Source: Tricholoma matsutake (taxonomy: Eukaryota > Basidiomycota > Agaricomycetes > Agaricales > Tricholomataceae). From it: a stretch of DNA of 64,000 nt. A program made the translations under genes and the position numbers. The DNA is taken from positions 10,478,001 to 10,542,000 of the forward strand of contig AP026538.1 of NCBI GenBank assembly GCA_026075535.2, read 5' to 3'. The notes under the pieces are model-generated. The model made no database searches and was not told where the DNA came from. It saw only the letters and a program-made list of their open reading frames with translations. This document shows positions 11,727 to 21,689 of this stretch, piece after piece; positions within the stretch are counted from its first letter, which is position 1; every line of letters begins with the position of its first letter.

Positions 11727-12236
11727 ATTGTATGACTAAGTCAGTTCCAAGTCAGTTCTTCAAACAAATGTGCTGACCAGATTATAGATAGGGAATGTCA
11801 TGGGTTTGTAAACCCATGTGGGTAGATGCCACGGGTGCACATGGGTATGGGTATAAGTTGGGGTTTAGTAACCCTTGCCCAACCTGTACCCATGATGCAG
11901 GTACGGCAGATTTTGTACCTTGTACCCTCATTGTTGTTGTTGTCATTGTCATCCCCTCGTTGTCATCATCATTGTCCCCTTGTCATCTTCATTGTCATCC
12001 CCTCATTGTCATCCCCTTGTTGTTGCTGTCATCATTCTCATCCTCCTCCTCCACGTTGTTGTCGTTGTCGAGTACCCATGATCCACCCCACGAGCAGGGG
12101 CTCACAGTGGTGTGGGGCAAGTGCTGGGTCGGCTTCATTGTCCTGTTGTTGTCAGTGTGGGCAGCAGTTCTAGTTAGTAGTTAACAAAGTTTGTTAGTAA
12201 CAAAAAATGAAATAGAAGGAAAAAAACTTACCAACA

Positions 12237-12268
12237 GCCCAAGAGACATTGTTTGACATCTCTTGGGC
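12237..12268. repeat. Palindrome next to a (minus-strand) GTAAGT
   Basis: The stem GCCCAAGAGA/TCTCTTGGGC is perfect over 10 bp. ACTTAC at 12226-12231 places a consensus 5' splice-site-like GTAAGT plus T-tract just downstream on the minus strand. Confidence 0.75.
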
Positions 12269-12573
12269 CTTTTTTGTTCACCTTGCCCCCTCCTCATTGT
12301 CTCCCCCTCCTCTCACATTGTTCCATCCTCGTTCCATTTTCGTTTGGTTTGGTGGCGGTGTTGCTGTTCTCTTGTTGTTTTGTAGTTGGACCCATTCCCA
12401 CCCCACGAGCAGTCACTCGTGGTGGTGGTTGGGGTTGCTTTCATGGTCCCGTAAGTGGCCACTGCCATTGTCCTGATGTTGTTTCATTGTTATACATCAA
12501 AACCTATAAGACACAAAAAATATAAGTTAGTTGAAAAATAAAAGCAAAGCATATATATAAAAAAACTTACCAG

Positions 12574-12605
12574 GGGCCCAAATGACATTATCGTCATTTG
12601 GGCCC
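12574..12605. repeat. Palindrome next to a (minus-strand) GTAAGT
   Basis: A perfect 13-bp stem GGGCCCAAATGAC/GTCATTTGGGCCC with a 6-nt loop. ACTTAC at 12565-12570 lies 3 bp away. Same module as at 36.75, 40.71 and 40.98 kb. Confidence 0.8.
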
Positions 12606-12892
12606 ATTTCTGTGGTTGGTTCTACAGGTAGGAGGAAGGGAGGAGGTGGTGGCATCGTCGAGAGTGGTGGTTGATGTGGTGAGCATCCAAATATGTGTAA
12701 ACATATAAACAATCAACGATCACTTTTAATGGGGTTTTGATCCCCAGGCCATATGGGTTTTGATATCCATGGGTTATACCCAACCCATGACCAGAACCCA
12801 TACCCTTGTGTATGGGTACAGGTCTTGACAGGTACAGGCATGGGTTGCCCTGAAAAACCCCAGGGTAGCCCATGACATTCCCTAATTATAGA

Positions 12893-13251
12893 TACAGAAT
12901 GGCAGACATAATTCCATATCTTGCATGAAATGAGGATGGTTGGACAAGGGGGTGGCAGAACAGGACTTCTGCATATAGGGTTGGAACTTTTGGTTCAGCA
13001 TGCAGTGACCCCCCCTCCCCTCCTTCCTGCCATATATAGTAATTTGACATCACGTGCTCTATCATATGTTTCTGCAGACAACTCAAAAAATCATATTTTC
13101 TATGATGTTAGCAGTTTACAGATCAAGTATGATAACATTTTGTGGTTGTGGTACTTGCTTTGCAACTTCTGCATGACTAATTCTTACATACAATGTTGTA
13201 TTTCATGCACTCATGGTGATACTGACCCAGATTGATCAGCAACTCAGAGGT
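12893..13251. other. Gene-free stretch
   Basis: No gene or repeat recognised. It follows hAT-c and precedes the decayed C-terminal gene fragment. Confidence 0.35.
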
Positions 13252-13951
13252 TTCTTTTCATGATGACTCACCCAGATGGTCTCACACCCAGGCACCTTGC
13301 ATCACATGACAGCATCACCTTTTTTGATCTCAGAATTTGATACCTCATAGCCACATTCACATGCACCAAGATCAAATCTCCTTGTCTTGTGGACATGCCA
13401 ACCTCAAGGCTCAACTTGCAAAATGCCAGAAGGGGATGGCAAAATCTCTGGACCAAGCTGGGTTGTTGGTGTCATTGACTGGTCTGGTACATGGTGCATC
13501 CTCTCAGAGGCTCAGGCAGGTGTCTCCTTGTCTTGTGGACATGCCAACCTCAAGGCTCAACTTGCAAAATGCCAGAAGGGGATGGCAAAATCTCTGGACC
13601 AAGCTGGGTTGTTGGTGTCATTGACTGGTCTGGTACATGGTGCATCCTCTCAGAGGCTCAGGCAGGTGTCAGACACTGAGATTGTGGGGGCTCAGGATCT
13701 GGGGACTTGGACATTTGTTCAAAGATCTCTGGGTCAGGCAGATCATCATCGATGTCAGGGGTTTCATCTCCACTGGCATCAGGAGGCACAGCAGACTTGT
13801 CAACCAATTGCTCAGTTGTGTTGCACTTGACCTCGGATGACTCAGGCATCTCATTACCTGAGGTACTTCCAATTCTGTGATGTCAAGGTGAGATATTTTG
13901 AACCCATGTTGAGTAACATTTCTCACCACAGGGCTAACTGTGAACTATGAG
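13252..13951 (-). pseudogene. C-terminal fragment of a dispersed transposon-type gene
   Basis: On the minus strand, removing Gypsy-2 and one TSD copy joins codons ..LISE (from 28.04 kb) to AHSSQLALW here. That continuity fits the C-terminus of a multicopy agaricomycete transposon-type protein (the N-terminal part is at 57.9-61.1 kb). Downstream is an acidic, Pro-rich tail (DASGDETPDIDDDLPDPE) with several stops. The fragment contains a tandem duplication. Assignment rests on frame continuity across the TSD and on my recollection of the family, not on an alignment. Confidence 0.5.
13377..13668. repeat. Identical tandem duplication, 146-bp unit x 2
   Basis: Unit 1 is 13377-13522 and unit 2 is 13523-13668. 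Both run from TCTCCTTGTCTTG to CTCAGGCAGGTG and I see no difference between them. Identity within otherwise decayed sequence suggests a recent event (or an assembly artefact). Confidence 0.9.
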
Positions 13952-13956
13952 CTTCA

Positions 13957-14322
13957 TATAAGGGCAACCTCAGCCTCTAGCAAAGGGAAATCTGAAGAGA
14001 GAACTCTAAGGATCCCTTTGCCAATGCCCAGTATATATGAAGATGACAAAAATCAAATAATAACCTAAAAATAGAAAAGGCAGAGATAGGCAGATCAAGG
14101 CTGCTGAATGACATCATACCAAGAGGTAGATGCCGGAAGGGGTGCTCTGCCTCTAAATGTAAAACTGTCAACATGCACAAACATGATAGAAAGGGGAAAT
14201 TAGTAATAAAATCTGGAAAAATCATAGAAAATGAAGAATAGAAGGAAATGAAGTGAGGAAAAATATAGAACAAACGTAAAAAATAGGAGAAACACACAGG
14301 GCACCCCCCTAGTCCCCTTACA
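13957..14322 (-). repeat. 3' LTR of Gypsy-2
   Basis: Homologous to 27612-28034, and shorter because the 5' copy carries an extra block near 27.65-27.70 kb. A polypurine tract (minus-strand AGAGAGGGGGTGA) lies directly upstream at 14323-14335. Confidence 0.85.
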
Positions 14323-14401
14323 TCACCCCCTCTCTAAGATTGATTGCCCCAATGCATTTGAAATCACATACGACCAAAGTCCATGACTTGAATGTGACGT
14401 G

Positions 14402-14902
14402 GCGCAGCAGTGTGCCATCAGTGGAATTCCTTGACTAACTGAGGGGCATTCATGTCAGACTCTTCGACCCATGAGTTCTCCTCATAGCCATAACCCTTCC
14501 AATGCACCAAATACTGGAGTTTTCTTCAATGCAACCAGCTGTCCAAGATCAACTCAACTTCGTATTGGGGTTCTCCCTCAATTACTGTAGGCAGTGGTGG
14601 TGGGTGTGAATGGCATCCTGGGAATGGATCTGGGGGAGCTGGAAGGAGTTTGATGACATGGAAGACTGGGTGGAGTCTGGACATGGAGGCTGGGAGGCAT
14701 AGACGATAGGCATGCATTCCAACACACTGGATGATGGGGAGAGGTCCCAGGAAGCGATGAGCGAGTTTCTTGGACAGACACGTAGGTGGAGTCAAGATAA
14801 ACTCGATCACCAACCTTGTACTGAGGGGTTGGAGAATGGCATTGGTTGTAAAAGCATGCCATGTCATCCTTCACCTTTGCTAAGGCTGCCTTTGCCTCCT
14901 CC
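14402..14902 (-). pseudogene. Gypsy-2 integrase C-terminus (GPY/F) and chromodomain
   Basis: The minus strand encodes KVGDRVYLDS, then in the next frame KLAHRFLGPLPI (GPY/F module) and HPVFHVIKLLP. After EGEPQYEVELILDS comes the chromodomain [20 protein letters not shown]. Frameshifts and a stop (after SWLH) break it. The chromodomain would target integration to marked chromatin. The upstream part was cut off by insertion of Gypsy-1 copy 1 at 14903. Confidence 0.8.
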
Positions 14903-15322
14903 TGTTAGGAAACCATGCCATTACCTAATAAAATGTCATTTTTATTTTATTATGTTGAATTACGCTACATTATGCTAAATGATGCCAAATGATGCTAAAT
15001 GATGCTACACTTTGATAGCATGAGAGTTTTATTTCGCACGCATCAAGATGTATGCACATGTATGCACACATCGGTAACAACAATGTACAATATATGTAAC
15101 ATAGTATATAAACCCTAAATATACACCTAGGGGACCCAGTTGTGTTCTCTTAGGTATTCCACCTACATTTTTGGTGTGAAAGGCCTTTGTCAACAAACTC
15201 ACCTGTTAATAACCCCTCACATCAAAACCATCAATCCCCCATCACAAGCATGGATTCTGCCCCCTTCTTGTAGAGAGAACCTGCATGGTCTTAGCTAGCA
15301 GATAGTGGGTGTCGCCCTAACA
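14903..15322 (+). repeat. 5' LTR of Gypsy-1 copy 1 (420 bp)
   Basis: Starts TGTTAGG and ends CCTAACA, a 7-bp inverted repeat with TG..CA. The same LTR is present at 61131-61487, 34370-34724 and 28327-28725. Confidence 0.92.
15105..15148 (+). promoter_or_regulatory. Gypsy-1 core promoter: TATA box and self-primer sequence
   Basis: TATATAAA at 15105-15112 is followed 25 bp later by AGTTGTGTTCT (15138-15148). That is the expected distance to the transcription start, so these 11 nt would be the RNA 5' end. They are exactly complementary to 15325-15335. The TATA spacing is direct observation; the start site is inferred. Confidence 0.7.
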
Positions 15323-15808
15323 GAAGAACACAACTTCCCATATCAGTGCGCCTTCTCTTACTTGTGCATACGTCATTGTTTCACCGCGCCACATCCAATT
15401 ACTCATCCTTTTGGCATGAGCCAGAAGTACTTATATATACATAATCTACCTTTTCTTTTGTAAGCCGACGCCAGGCCTCGCCTTACATTGTGACCGCCAG
15501 TGATCGAGAGGCAGTACTTGTCATTAGGACAGCTGCAACCAGACAACCAATTGGATCTGGTTTAGTTACAATTTACATCACTCTATTTGGATGACTATTT
15601 TAGTTACAAGCCAAATTCAGTGTTATCTCCGAGATCAGGCACTGTCGGAAGGGTTATTGATCCAAAGTGTCAAATTAGGCGCCCAACAAACGACAAACGA
15701 ATGACAAACAATCGACAAACCATCACGTGACCTGTAAACATTTGGAGAGGTCTCGAAGAACAAATCTTGAAATTGTCGAAGAAGTGACTCATCACAGATT
15801 TTACCATT
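15323..15808 (+). other. Gypsy-1 untranslated leader
   Basis: Non-coding stretch of about 490 bp between LTR and gag, conserved among the three copies. Apart from the primer site nothing specific was recognised. Confidence 0.5.
15325..15335 (+). other. Gypsy-1 primer-binding site (self-priming type)
   Basis: AGAACACAACT begins 2 nt after the LTR end and is the perfect reverse complement of 15138-15148 in the LTR. It is conserved at copy 2 (about 34357-34367) and, with one C-to-T change, at copy 3 (61490-61500). No match to a tRNA 3' end was recognised. Confidence 0.7.
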
Positions 15809-16909
15809 ATGTCTGAACCCTCAACTTCTAATCCCGGCCCTAATCCTGTTCCCACACCAGCACTAGAGGCAAAAATTGATGCGCTTACAGTGCAAATGTC
15901 GCAATTAGTGTCAGTGTGGGCAGCATCACAGCCCAGACAAGCAGAAGTACAACCAGAGATGACAGGAGAAAGAGATGATGAGATGGAAGAGATGGTGGAG
16001 TGGATGTCACAGGAGGATGAGATGGTGGAGAAATCCAGAAATGGAAAAGCGGGCTTACCTAAGTATGCGCCCCCACAAATTTTTGATGGTACCATGGAGA
16101 ATACAAAATCCTTCATCAGCTCTATAGTATTGTACATCCATGGGAGGAAGCCAGAGTTTTGTACAGCTGAGTCTAGGATTATGTTTGCTCTCTCATACTT
16201 TCAGGGGGGGAAAGCACAGTTCTGGAGAAATGAGGCTATAAATCAAATTGCCATGGGAAATAAACCATTTGCAACCTTCAAGGAATTTCTGGAGAGATTG
16301 GAGGCACAGTTTGGAGATCCTAATCCAAAGGCGACAGCCAATGCCAAATTAAAAACCATGTGCCAAGGTTCCCTAATGGCAGATGAATTTTATTTTGCAG
16401 TTCAAAGCAGAAGCTTCGCAAATGGATATGGGAGAAGCCATGTTGGTAGAGTTTTGAAAGCAGGATTAAATCCCTCTTTATTCAAGTCTATCTACCAACT
16501 ACCTTCTATGCCAGAGAAGTTGGATGAGTGGTATAATTGGGCAATGCACCTTGACTGGCAATATCGGCAGGAACAGGTGTAGCAGTCAAAGTTGATGTAC
16601 AGAAGTGGTAAATTTGGGAAGCCATCAGGAGGAAAGTCCAAGAAAGAAAAGGTGCCTCAGGCGCAAGCTCCGAGGGCACAGCCACCAGCCATGGCAGTGA
16701 CACCTATAGTTATGGAGTCAGCAGCACCACCAGAGGCAATGGAGGTTGATCAAGCAGGGAGATGAGCCCCACTTAAATGTTTGAACTGTGGGCAGTTAGG
16801 ACACATTTCTAGGAATTGTAGGCAGAAAAGAAAGATTAGCGAAGCTACAATTGAGGAAGTGAAGCTGGAGGAAGGCAGGCAGAAGAATTTTGTGGAAGAG
16901 TCCCAGTGA
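15809..16909 (+). pseudogene. Gypsy-1 copy 1 gag
   Basis: Begins at ATG 15809. The N-terminal part has a helical stretch (LEAKIDALTVQMSQLV), then a retrotransposon-gag capsid region (KAQFWRNEAINQIA..FKEFLERLEAQFGDPNP). The CCHC knuckle CLNCGQLGHISRNC follows. Compared with copy 3 there is an extra T near 16390 that shifts the frame until VLKAGL, where a deletion common to copies 1 and 3 restores it. TAG at 16580 (a CAG in copy 3) and TGA at 16762 interrupt it. That TGA is common to all three copies. Confidence 0.85.
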
Positions 16910-19900
16910 AGGTTTTCCCATTGGTGACCCAGAATCATTACAATGTATTAGTATCCAAGGAAACCCAGAGTAAATCAGAAAAGGAAATCAAGGAGGAGTA
17001 CAACTGTTATGAATCATGTGACAAAGAAAATTACCAAGCACTATTTCTGAAAACCCCTAAATTCTTTATTTGTTCTGTGCAAATAGAACCTGAAATCACC
17101 TTGACTATGGGACTGAAGACAGTGGACATGCATGCAGTGATTGATGTGGAAGCATTGTTTGATAGTGGTGCTACAGGATTGTTCATTAATTGGTCCTTAA
17201 TTACTGGAAATGGTATTAACACATGCAAGCTGGTGCAACCTATAATGGTGTACAATATTGATGGAACAGTCAATTGTGGAGGAACTATCAAGGAGGAGGT
17301 GACTATGGTACTAAAGTATCAGGAGCATCAGGCGCGAGCCATATTCAAAGTGTGCAATCTTGGGAAAACCAATCTAATAATAGGATTTCCGTGGTTACAG
17401 AATCATAATCCTGAAATTGATTGGAAAACTGGGAAAGTACAAATGACTCATTGTCCTAAGGAATGTAATGTGTATGGGAGGAAGATGAAGAAGGAGAGAA
17501 GGAAAAAGAGAGAGAAAGAATGTCTGAGGAAGTATTCTGTTATGATGGAGGAAGTGGAGGATGAGGAAATGCCAAATGGGGAAGTTCCAATCATAATCAA
17601 GAAAGAAGAGCAGAAGCAAACCTTTAGAGCAATTCATGGAGGACAGTCATGGGACAAGAATATCATGAAGGTGGAGAAGCCAGTGGAGAAGTGGGTGCCA
17701 AAAGTGTATCATGAATATCTGTCAGTGTTTCAAAAGAAGGAGTCTGAGTGAATGCTGGTATGGAAGCCATGGAATCATGGGATCAAGATGAAGCCAGGGT
17801 TTGTGGTGAAGAGGTCGAAGGTATATCCATTATCTCTGATGGAACAGGAAGTGGATGCATTCCTGAAGGAGCAATTGTGCAAAGGATAGATATGACCTTC
17901 AAAATCACTGCAGATGTCACCAATATTCTTTGTGCCAAAGAAGGACCAAAGGAAGAGGATGTGTACAGATTATAGGTATCTGAATGAGTGGACAGTGAAG
18001 AATGCATACCCCCTGCCATTGATCTCAGAAATAATTGACAAGGTGGGAAAAGTCAAGGTCTTTACAAAATTGGATTTACGATGGGGATACAACCAATGTA
18101 TGAATAAAGAAAGGAGATGAGTGGAAGGCTGCATTTGTCATGGGTCGAGGATCCTTGTTATGTTTTTCGGGATGACTAATAGTCCCCGAACCTTTCAAAA
18201 TATGATGCACAACATTTTCAAGGACGTAATAGACAAAGGCGTGGTAATAATATTTATTGACAACATTCTGATATTCACAGAGGATGAAGAAAATCATGAG
18301 GCAATAGTGCAGGAGGTGTTATGGAGGATGGCAGAGAATGATCTATTTTTGAAACCAGAAAGGTGTGTGTTTGGGGCAAGCGAGATTGAGTTCCTAGGAT
18401 TATTGATCGGCCTGATGGGATCAAAATGGATCTGATCAAGGTACAGGCAATCACAGATTGGCCTGCAACCACCCGTGTCAAGGAGGTTTAAGCCTTCTTG
18501 GGACTTGCAAATTATTATCATCGCTTTGTGCACAATTTTTCTAAAATTGCCGTGCCCTTACATAACCTTATGTGAAAGGGAGTAGTGTGGAGGTGGGGAG
18601 AGCAGCAGCAGACAGTGTTTGAGGAGTTGAAGAGGAAGTTTGTGGAGGGACCAATATTAGCCCCAGTGGATTTCATATGCCCTTTACAAATGGAATCAGA
18701 TGCATCCAATTTTGCTACTGGAGCAGTATTATCAATGCTGTGTAAAGATGACAAATGGCATCCTTGTGCATATCTGTCCCAAGGGTTGAATGATGTAGAG
18801 AGGAATTATAATGTGCATGACAAAGAGATGTTGGGGATAATACGAGCATTAGAGGCATGGAGGCATTATTTGGAAGGATGTATGCATCAGATTGAGATCT
18901 GGATGGATCATCAAAATCTGCAGTACTTCATGTCCGCTAAAAAGCTTAATCACCAGCAAGTGTGTTGGGCATTATTCCTATTGCATTTCAATTTTCACTT
19001 GGTCCACAAAGCGAGAAGCTTAATGAGAAAGGCAGATGCATTATCCAGATGTATTGATCATAAAAGGGGAGTGGAGGAGGACAATAAGAATGTTACCTTA
19101 CTCAAACCCGAATACTTTTGCATTTGCGCTATGCATCAAGGGCATCTATTAATAGATAGCTCAGACACGGAAATGTTGTCTAAAATTAGACAATGATCAG
19201 AAATGGATGATGAGGTAGTGGAAGCCATGAAAGCTCTGAAGGGAGAGAAGAAAGGTAATATTGAAGGAGATGAATGGGCTGAGGAACGAGGGTTGGTGTT
19301 GTTTTGAGGAAAAGTGTATGTACCAAAGGATCAGGATTTGCAAAGGGAGATTGTCAGATTACATCATAATATGCTGACTGCTGGACACCCAGGAAGATGG
19401 AAGATGTTGGAATTAGTAATGAGAATTATTGGTGGCCCGGAATTTCAAAGTATGTGTTGGGGTATGTGGATGGATGTGATACATGCATGAGGGGGAAGAA
19501 ATTTCCAGAAAAACCTGCAGGAAAATTAATGCTGAACCCTATACCTAATGCACCATGGCAAGATATGTCTGTGGATTTTATTATCGGATTACCCGAGGCT
19601 CAAGGGTATGATGCAATATTCATAGTATGCGACCGCTTTACAAAGGAGGTCCATATTATTCCTACTACTACAGAAACCTCATCATTGGGCTTGGCACACC
19701 TCTATCTAAATCAGGTATGGCGGTTACATGGGTTACCCAATACCATTATCTCTGATCGTGGACCACAATTTGCTTCTGCGTTTATGTGAGAACTAAATAA
19801 CATATTGGGAATTCAAACTAAATTATCTACGGCATATCACCCACAGACTGATGGGCAGGCAGAGAGAATGAATCAGGAGTTGGAGCAGTACCTACATATG

Positions 19901-20716
19901 TTTGTCAACTACTGACAAACTGACTGGCCCAAATGGCTGGCAATTGCTGAATTTTCCCACAATAACAAATTCCATTCAGCTACTCATATGTCACCCTTTT
20001 TTGCGAATTATGGATATCATCCTTGCATGGGAGTAGAACCTAGAAAGGAAGCCAAAGTACAGTCGGTAGAAGACTTTGTATCTAAGATGCAAAAGGTACA
20101 AGAAGAAGCAGAGGCGGCATTGAAGAAAGCATGTGATGACATGATGCGACATGTGGATCGTACTCAAGCATGTGCTCCAGAGTACAAAGTTGGTGACTTG
20201 GTGTGGCTAAGTACCAAGGACCTCAATATTCCATGACCTTCAAGGAAACTTATGGAGAAACAAGTTGGCCCATATGTGATCTCTAATGTGATCTCACCTA
20301 ATGTGGTAGTGCTAAAATTACCCCAATCATTCAAGATTGATCCCAAGATTAATGTATCCCACCTATGCCCTTACAGCCCACCCACTATTTCTGGCTAACA
20401 AACTACTCCACAACCTCTGATAATAGTAGAAGGTGCTCCAGAATATGTAGTTGAAGAAATTCTAGACTCACGTCTTCGATGGAACAAATTGGAGTTCTTA
20501 ATAAAGTGGAAAAACTATACCGATAAAAATAATTCATGGGAGCCCAAAGAGAATTGTAAGCTAGCATGTAATGCGATTGCCCAATTCTTTAAACATAATC
20601 CAAATGCTCCACGTCGCATTGTGAGAATGGTGTATGAGGGGATGAGATTCTGGCCTTACCAAAATTTCACAGAGGGGACAAACACAATATTTTCTCACCT
20701 GGAAGTCAAGGCATAA
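16906..20716 (+). pseudogene. Gypsy-1 copy 1 pol: PR-RT-RH-IN-chromodomain
   Basis: Protease motif LFDSGATGLF. RT is recognisable from [20 protein letters not shown] through [16 protein letters not shown] to FIDNILIF, where the second catalytic Asp is Asn. RNase H follows (MESDASNFATGAVLS, DKEMLG). Integrase has an HHCC finger (LHHNM..GHPGRW..CDTCMRG) and the triad as VDFIIGLP, ISDRGPQFAS and [11 protein letters not shown]. After the GPY/F region (KQVGPYVIS) comes a C-terminal chromodomain (LEFLIKWKNYTDKNNSWEP). The frame enters at GTG 16906 overlapping the gag stop, without an ATG. There are at least eight stops. It would have made a polyprotein for reverse transcription and integration. Confidence 0.9.
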
Positions 20717-20727
20717 AAGAGGGGTAA

Positions 20728-20757
20728 TATTAGGAAACCACCCCATTACCTCATAAA
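20728..20757 (+). repeat. Truncated 3' LTR of Gypsy-1 copy 1
   Basis: TATTAGGAAACC continues as the LTR start for 30 bp, then is replaced by unrelated sequence leading into the next element. The preceding AAAAGAGGGG is the polypurine tract. Confidence 0.8.
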
Positions 20758-20838
20758 AGTTTGCACATACTCGTCTTCTGGCTTGACTGGATACATGGAC
20801 TCTTTATTCCATCATCTTCTATTGACTCTGAAACTACA

Positions 20839-21681
20839 ATGGATCCTTGTGCGAGTTCTAGTTCAGGGGAGGCTGGCCCATCTCAGGCTGGACTTGGCAA
20901 GCGCAAGCATTCTCTGAGCAACATGAAACCTGGTTCAAGAGCTTTGCAAGCAAAGAAAGTCCACAAGGCCTTCACAAAGCAACCCAAGAAGCCCAAGAAG
21001 CCTAGTGATTGGCACATGAGAAAAGGAGAGGTACCAAAGGAGGCTGAGAAGACAAAGGTGCACATTCATTGTATTCAAGCACTTTAAAGTCTAAATTACT
21101 TTCAGGCAGCACTTGAGCTTCATCTTCATGTCCTTTGGGGCTTACCACACCAGACTACTGTCCCCCCCAAGGTCACAGAAGATGACAAAGTACCTTTCAC
21201 CCACCACTTTACCTCTGAAGCACAGTTGTGGAACTCTGTCACAGCCAGTCTTGACAACAACTCAGCTAGCATTCAGGGCACCCAAATAAAAGTGTGTGAG
21301 TGCCTTAACTCTATCTCAGACTCAGTTGGGATTATTGCCAACAATATCAAGTGCATTCTGGAATCCCATCTGTTGCTCATGTTCAGGTTGGTGGCATGCC
21401 TTGGGCTTCAACAGTGGGCACCTGATGTCTTGGGTAACAATCTGGAGTCCATGTATAATCTCCTTCATGAGCACATTGCCCTCAAGACATTTGAGCAGGT
21501 CTTGGGTGCATTTGGATACTCTCACATGGGAATGAACCTGTTGTGTGTCAACGATTTTGCACTTATGCATAAACTTTATCAAAGCTTCATTTTCTCATAT
21601 ATGCATGGTATTGCCACATCAGAGGCAAATAATCCAGGAAGTGTTGCAAAAGCAAAGCAGATGAACGGAGTATGGAAATGA
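20839..21681 (+). CDS. Uncharacterised transposon-associated protein, 2 exons, open
   Basis: Model: join(20839..21057, 21106..21681), 264 aa; the 48-bp intron is GT..AG and phase 0. Exon 1 is Ser/Lys-rich with a basic tract (KAFTKQPKKPKKPSDWHMRKG). Exon 2 begins AALELHLHVLWGLPHQTTVPP, a start I associate with a repeated agaricomycete protein family. It is mostly helical, with no recognised catalytic motif. It converges on the broken tnp2 gene, ending about 10 bp from it, so the two may be the two genes of one CACTA-type element. An alternative is a separate captured gene. Unlike nearly everything around it, this frame is uninterrupted. Confidence 0.6.
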
Positions 21682-21689
21682 CATAGTGT

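Larger units (their letters stand above)
11789..12884. mobile_element. hAT-like MITE (hAT-c), 1,096 bp
   Basis: Perfect 16-bp TIRs TAGGGAATGTCATGGG occur at both ends, with perfect 8-bp TSDs ATTATAGA at 11781-11788 and 12885-12892. Subterminal ACCCATG repeats follow inside each end. The core carries, in reverse orientation, the shared modules: GAGC hairpins (about 12079 and 12403) and two palindromes each adjoining ACTTAC (the complement of GTAAGT). No coding capacity. Confidence 0.9.
14903..20757 (+). mobile_element. Gypsy-1 copy 1: chromodomain LTR retrotransposon, 3' LTR truncated
   Basis: 5' LTR 14903-15322, gag 15809-16909, pol 16906-20716, then polypurine AAAAGAGGGG and only 30 bp of the 3' LTR. 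Inserted into Gypsy-2 integrase. Stops (TAG at 16580, TGA at 16762, several in pol) and an RT active-site change make it dead. Domain order PR-RT-RH-IN-chromodomain and the self-complementary primer site place it with Tf1/sushi-like chromoviruses. Confidence 0.9.

Noticed and set aside
11795..12525. Plus-strand frames rich in Ser/Leu/Cys
   Set aside because: They are translations of TTGTCATC-type simple repeats in the MITE hAT-c.
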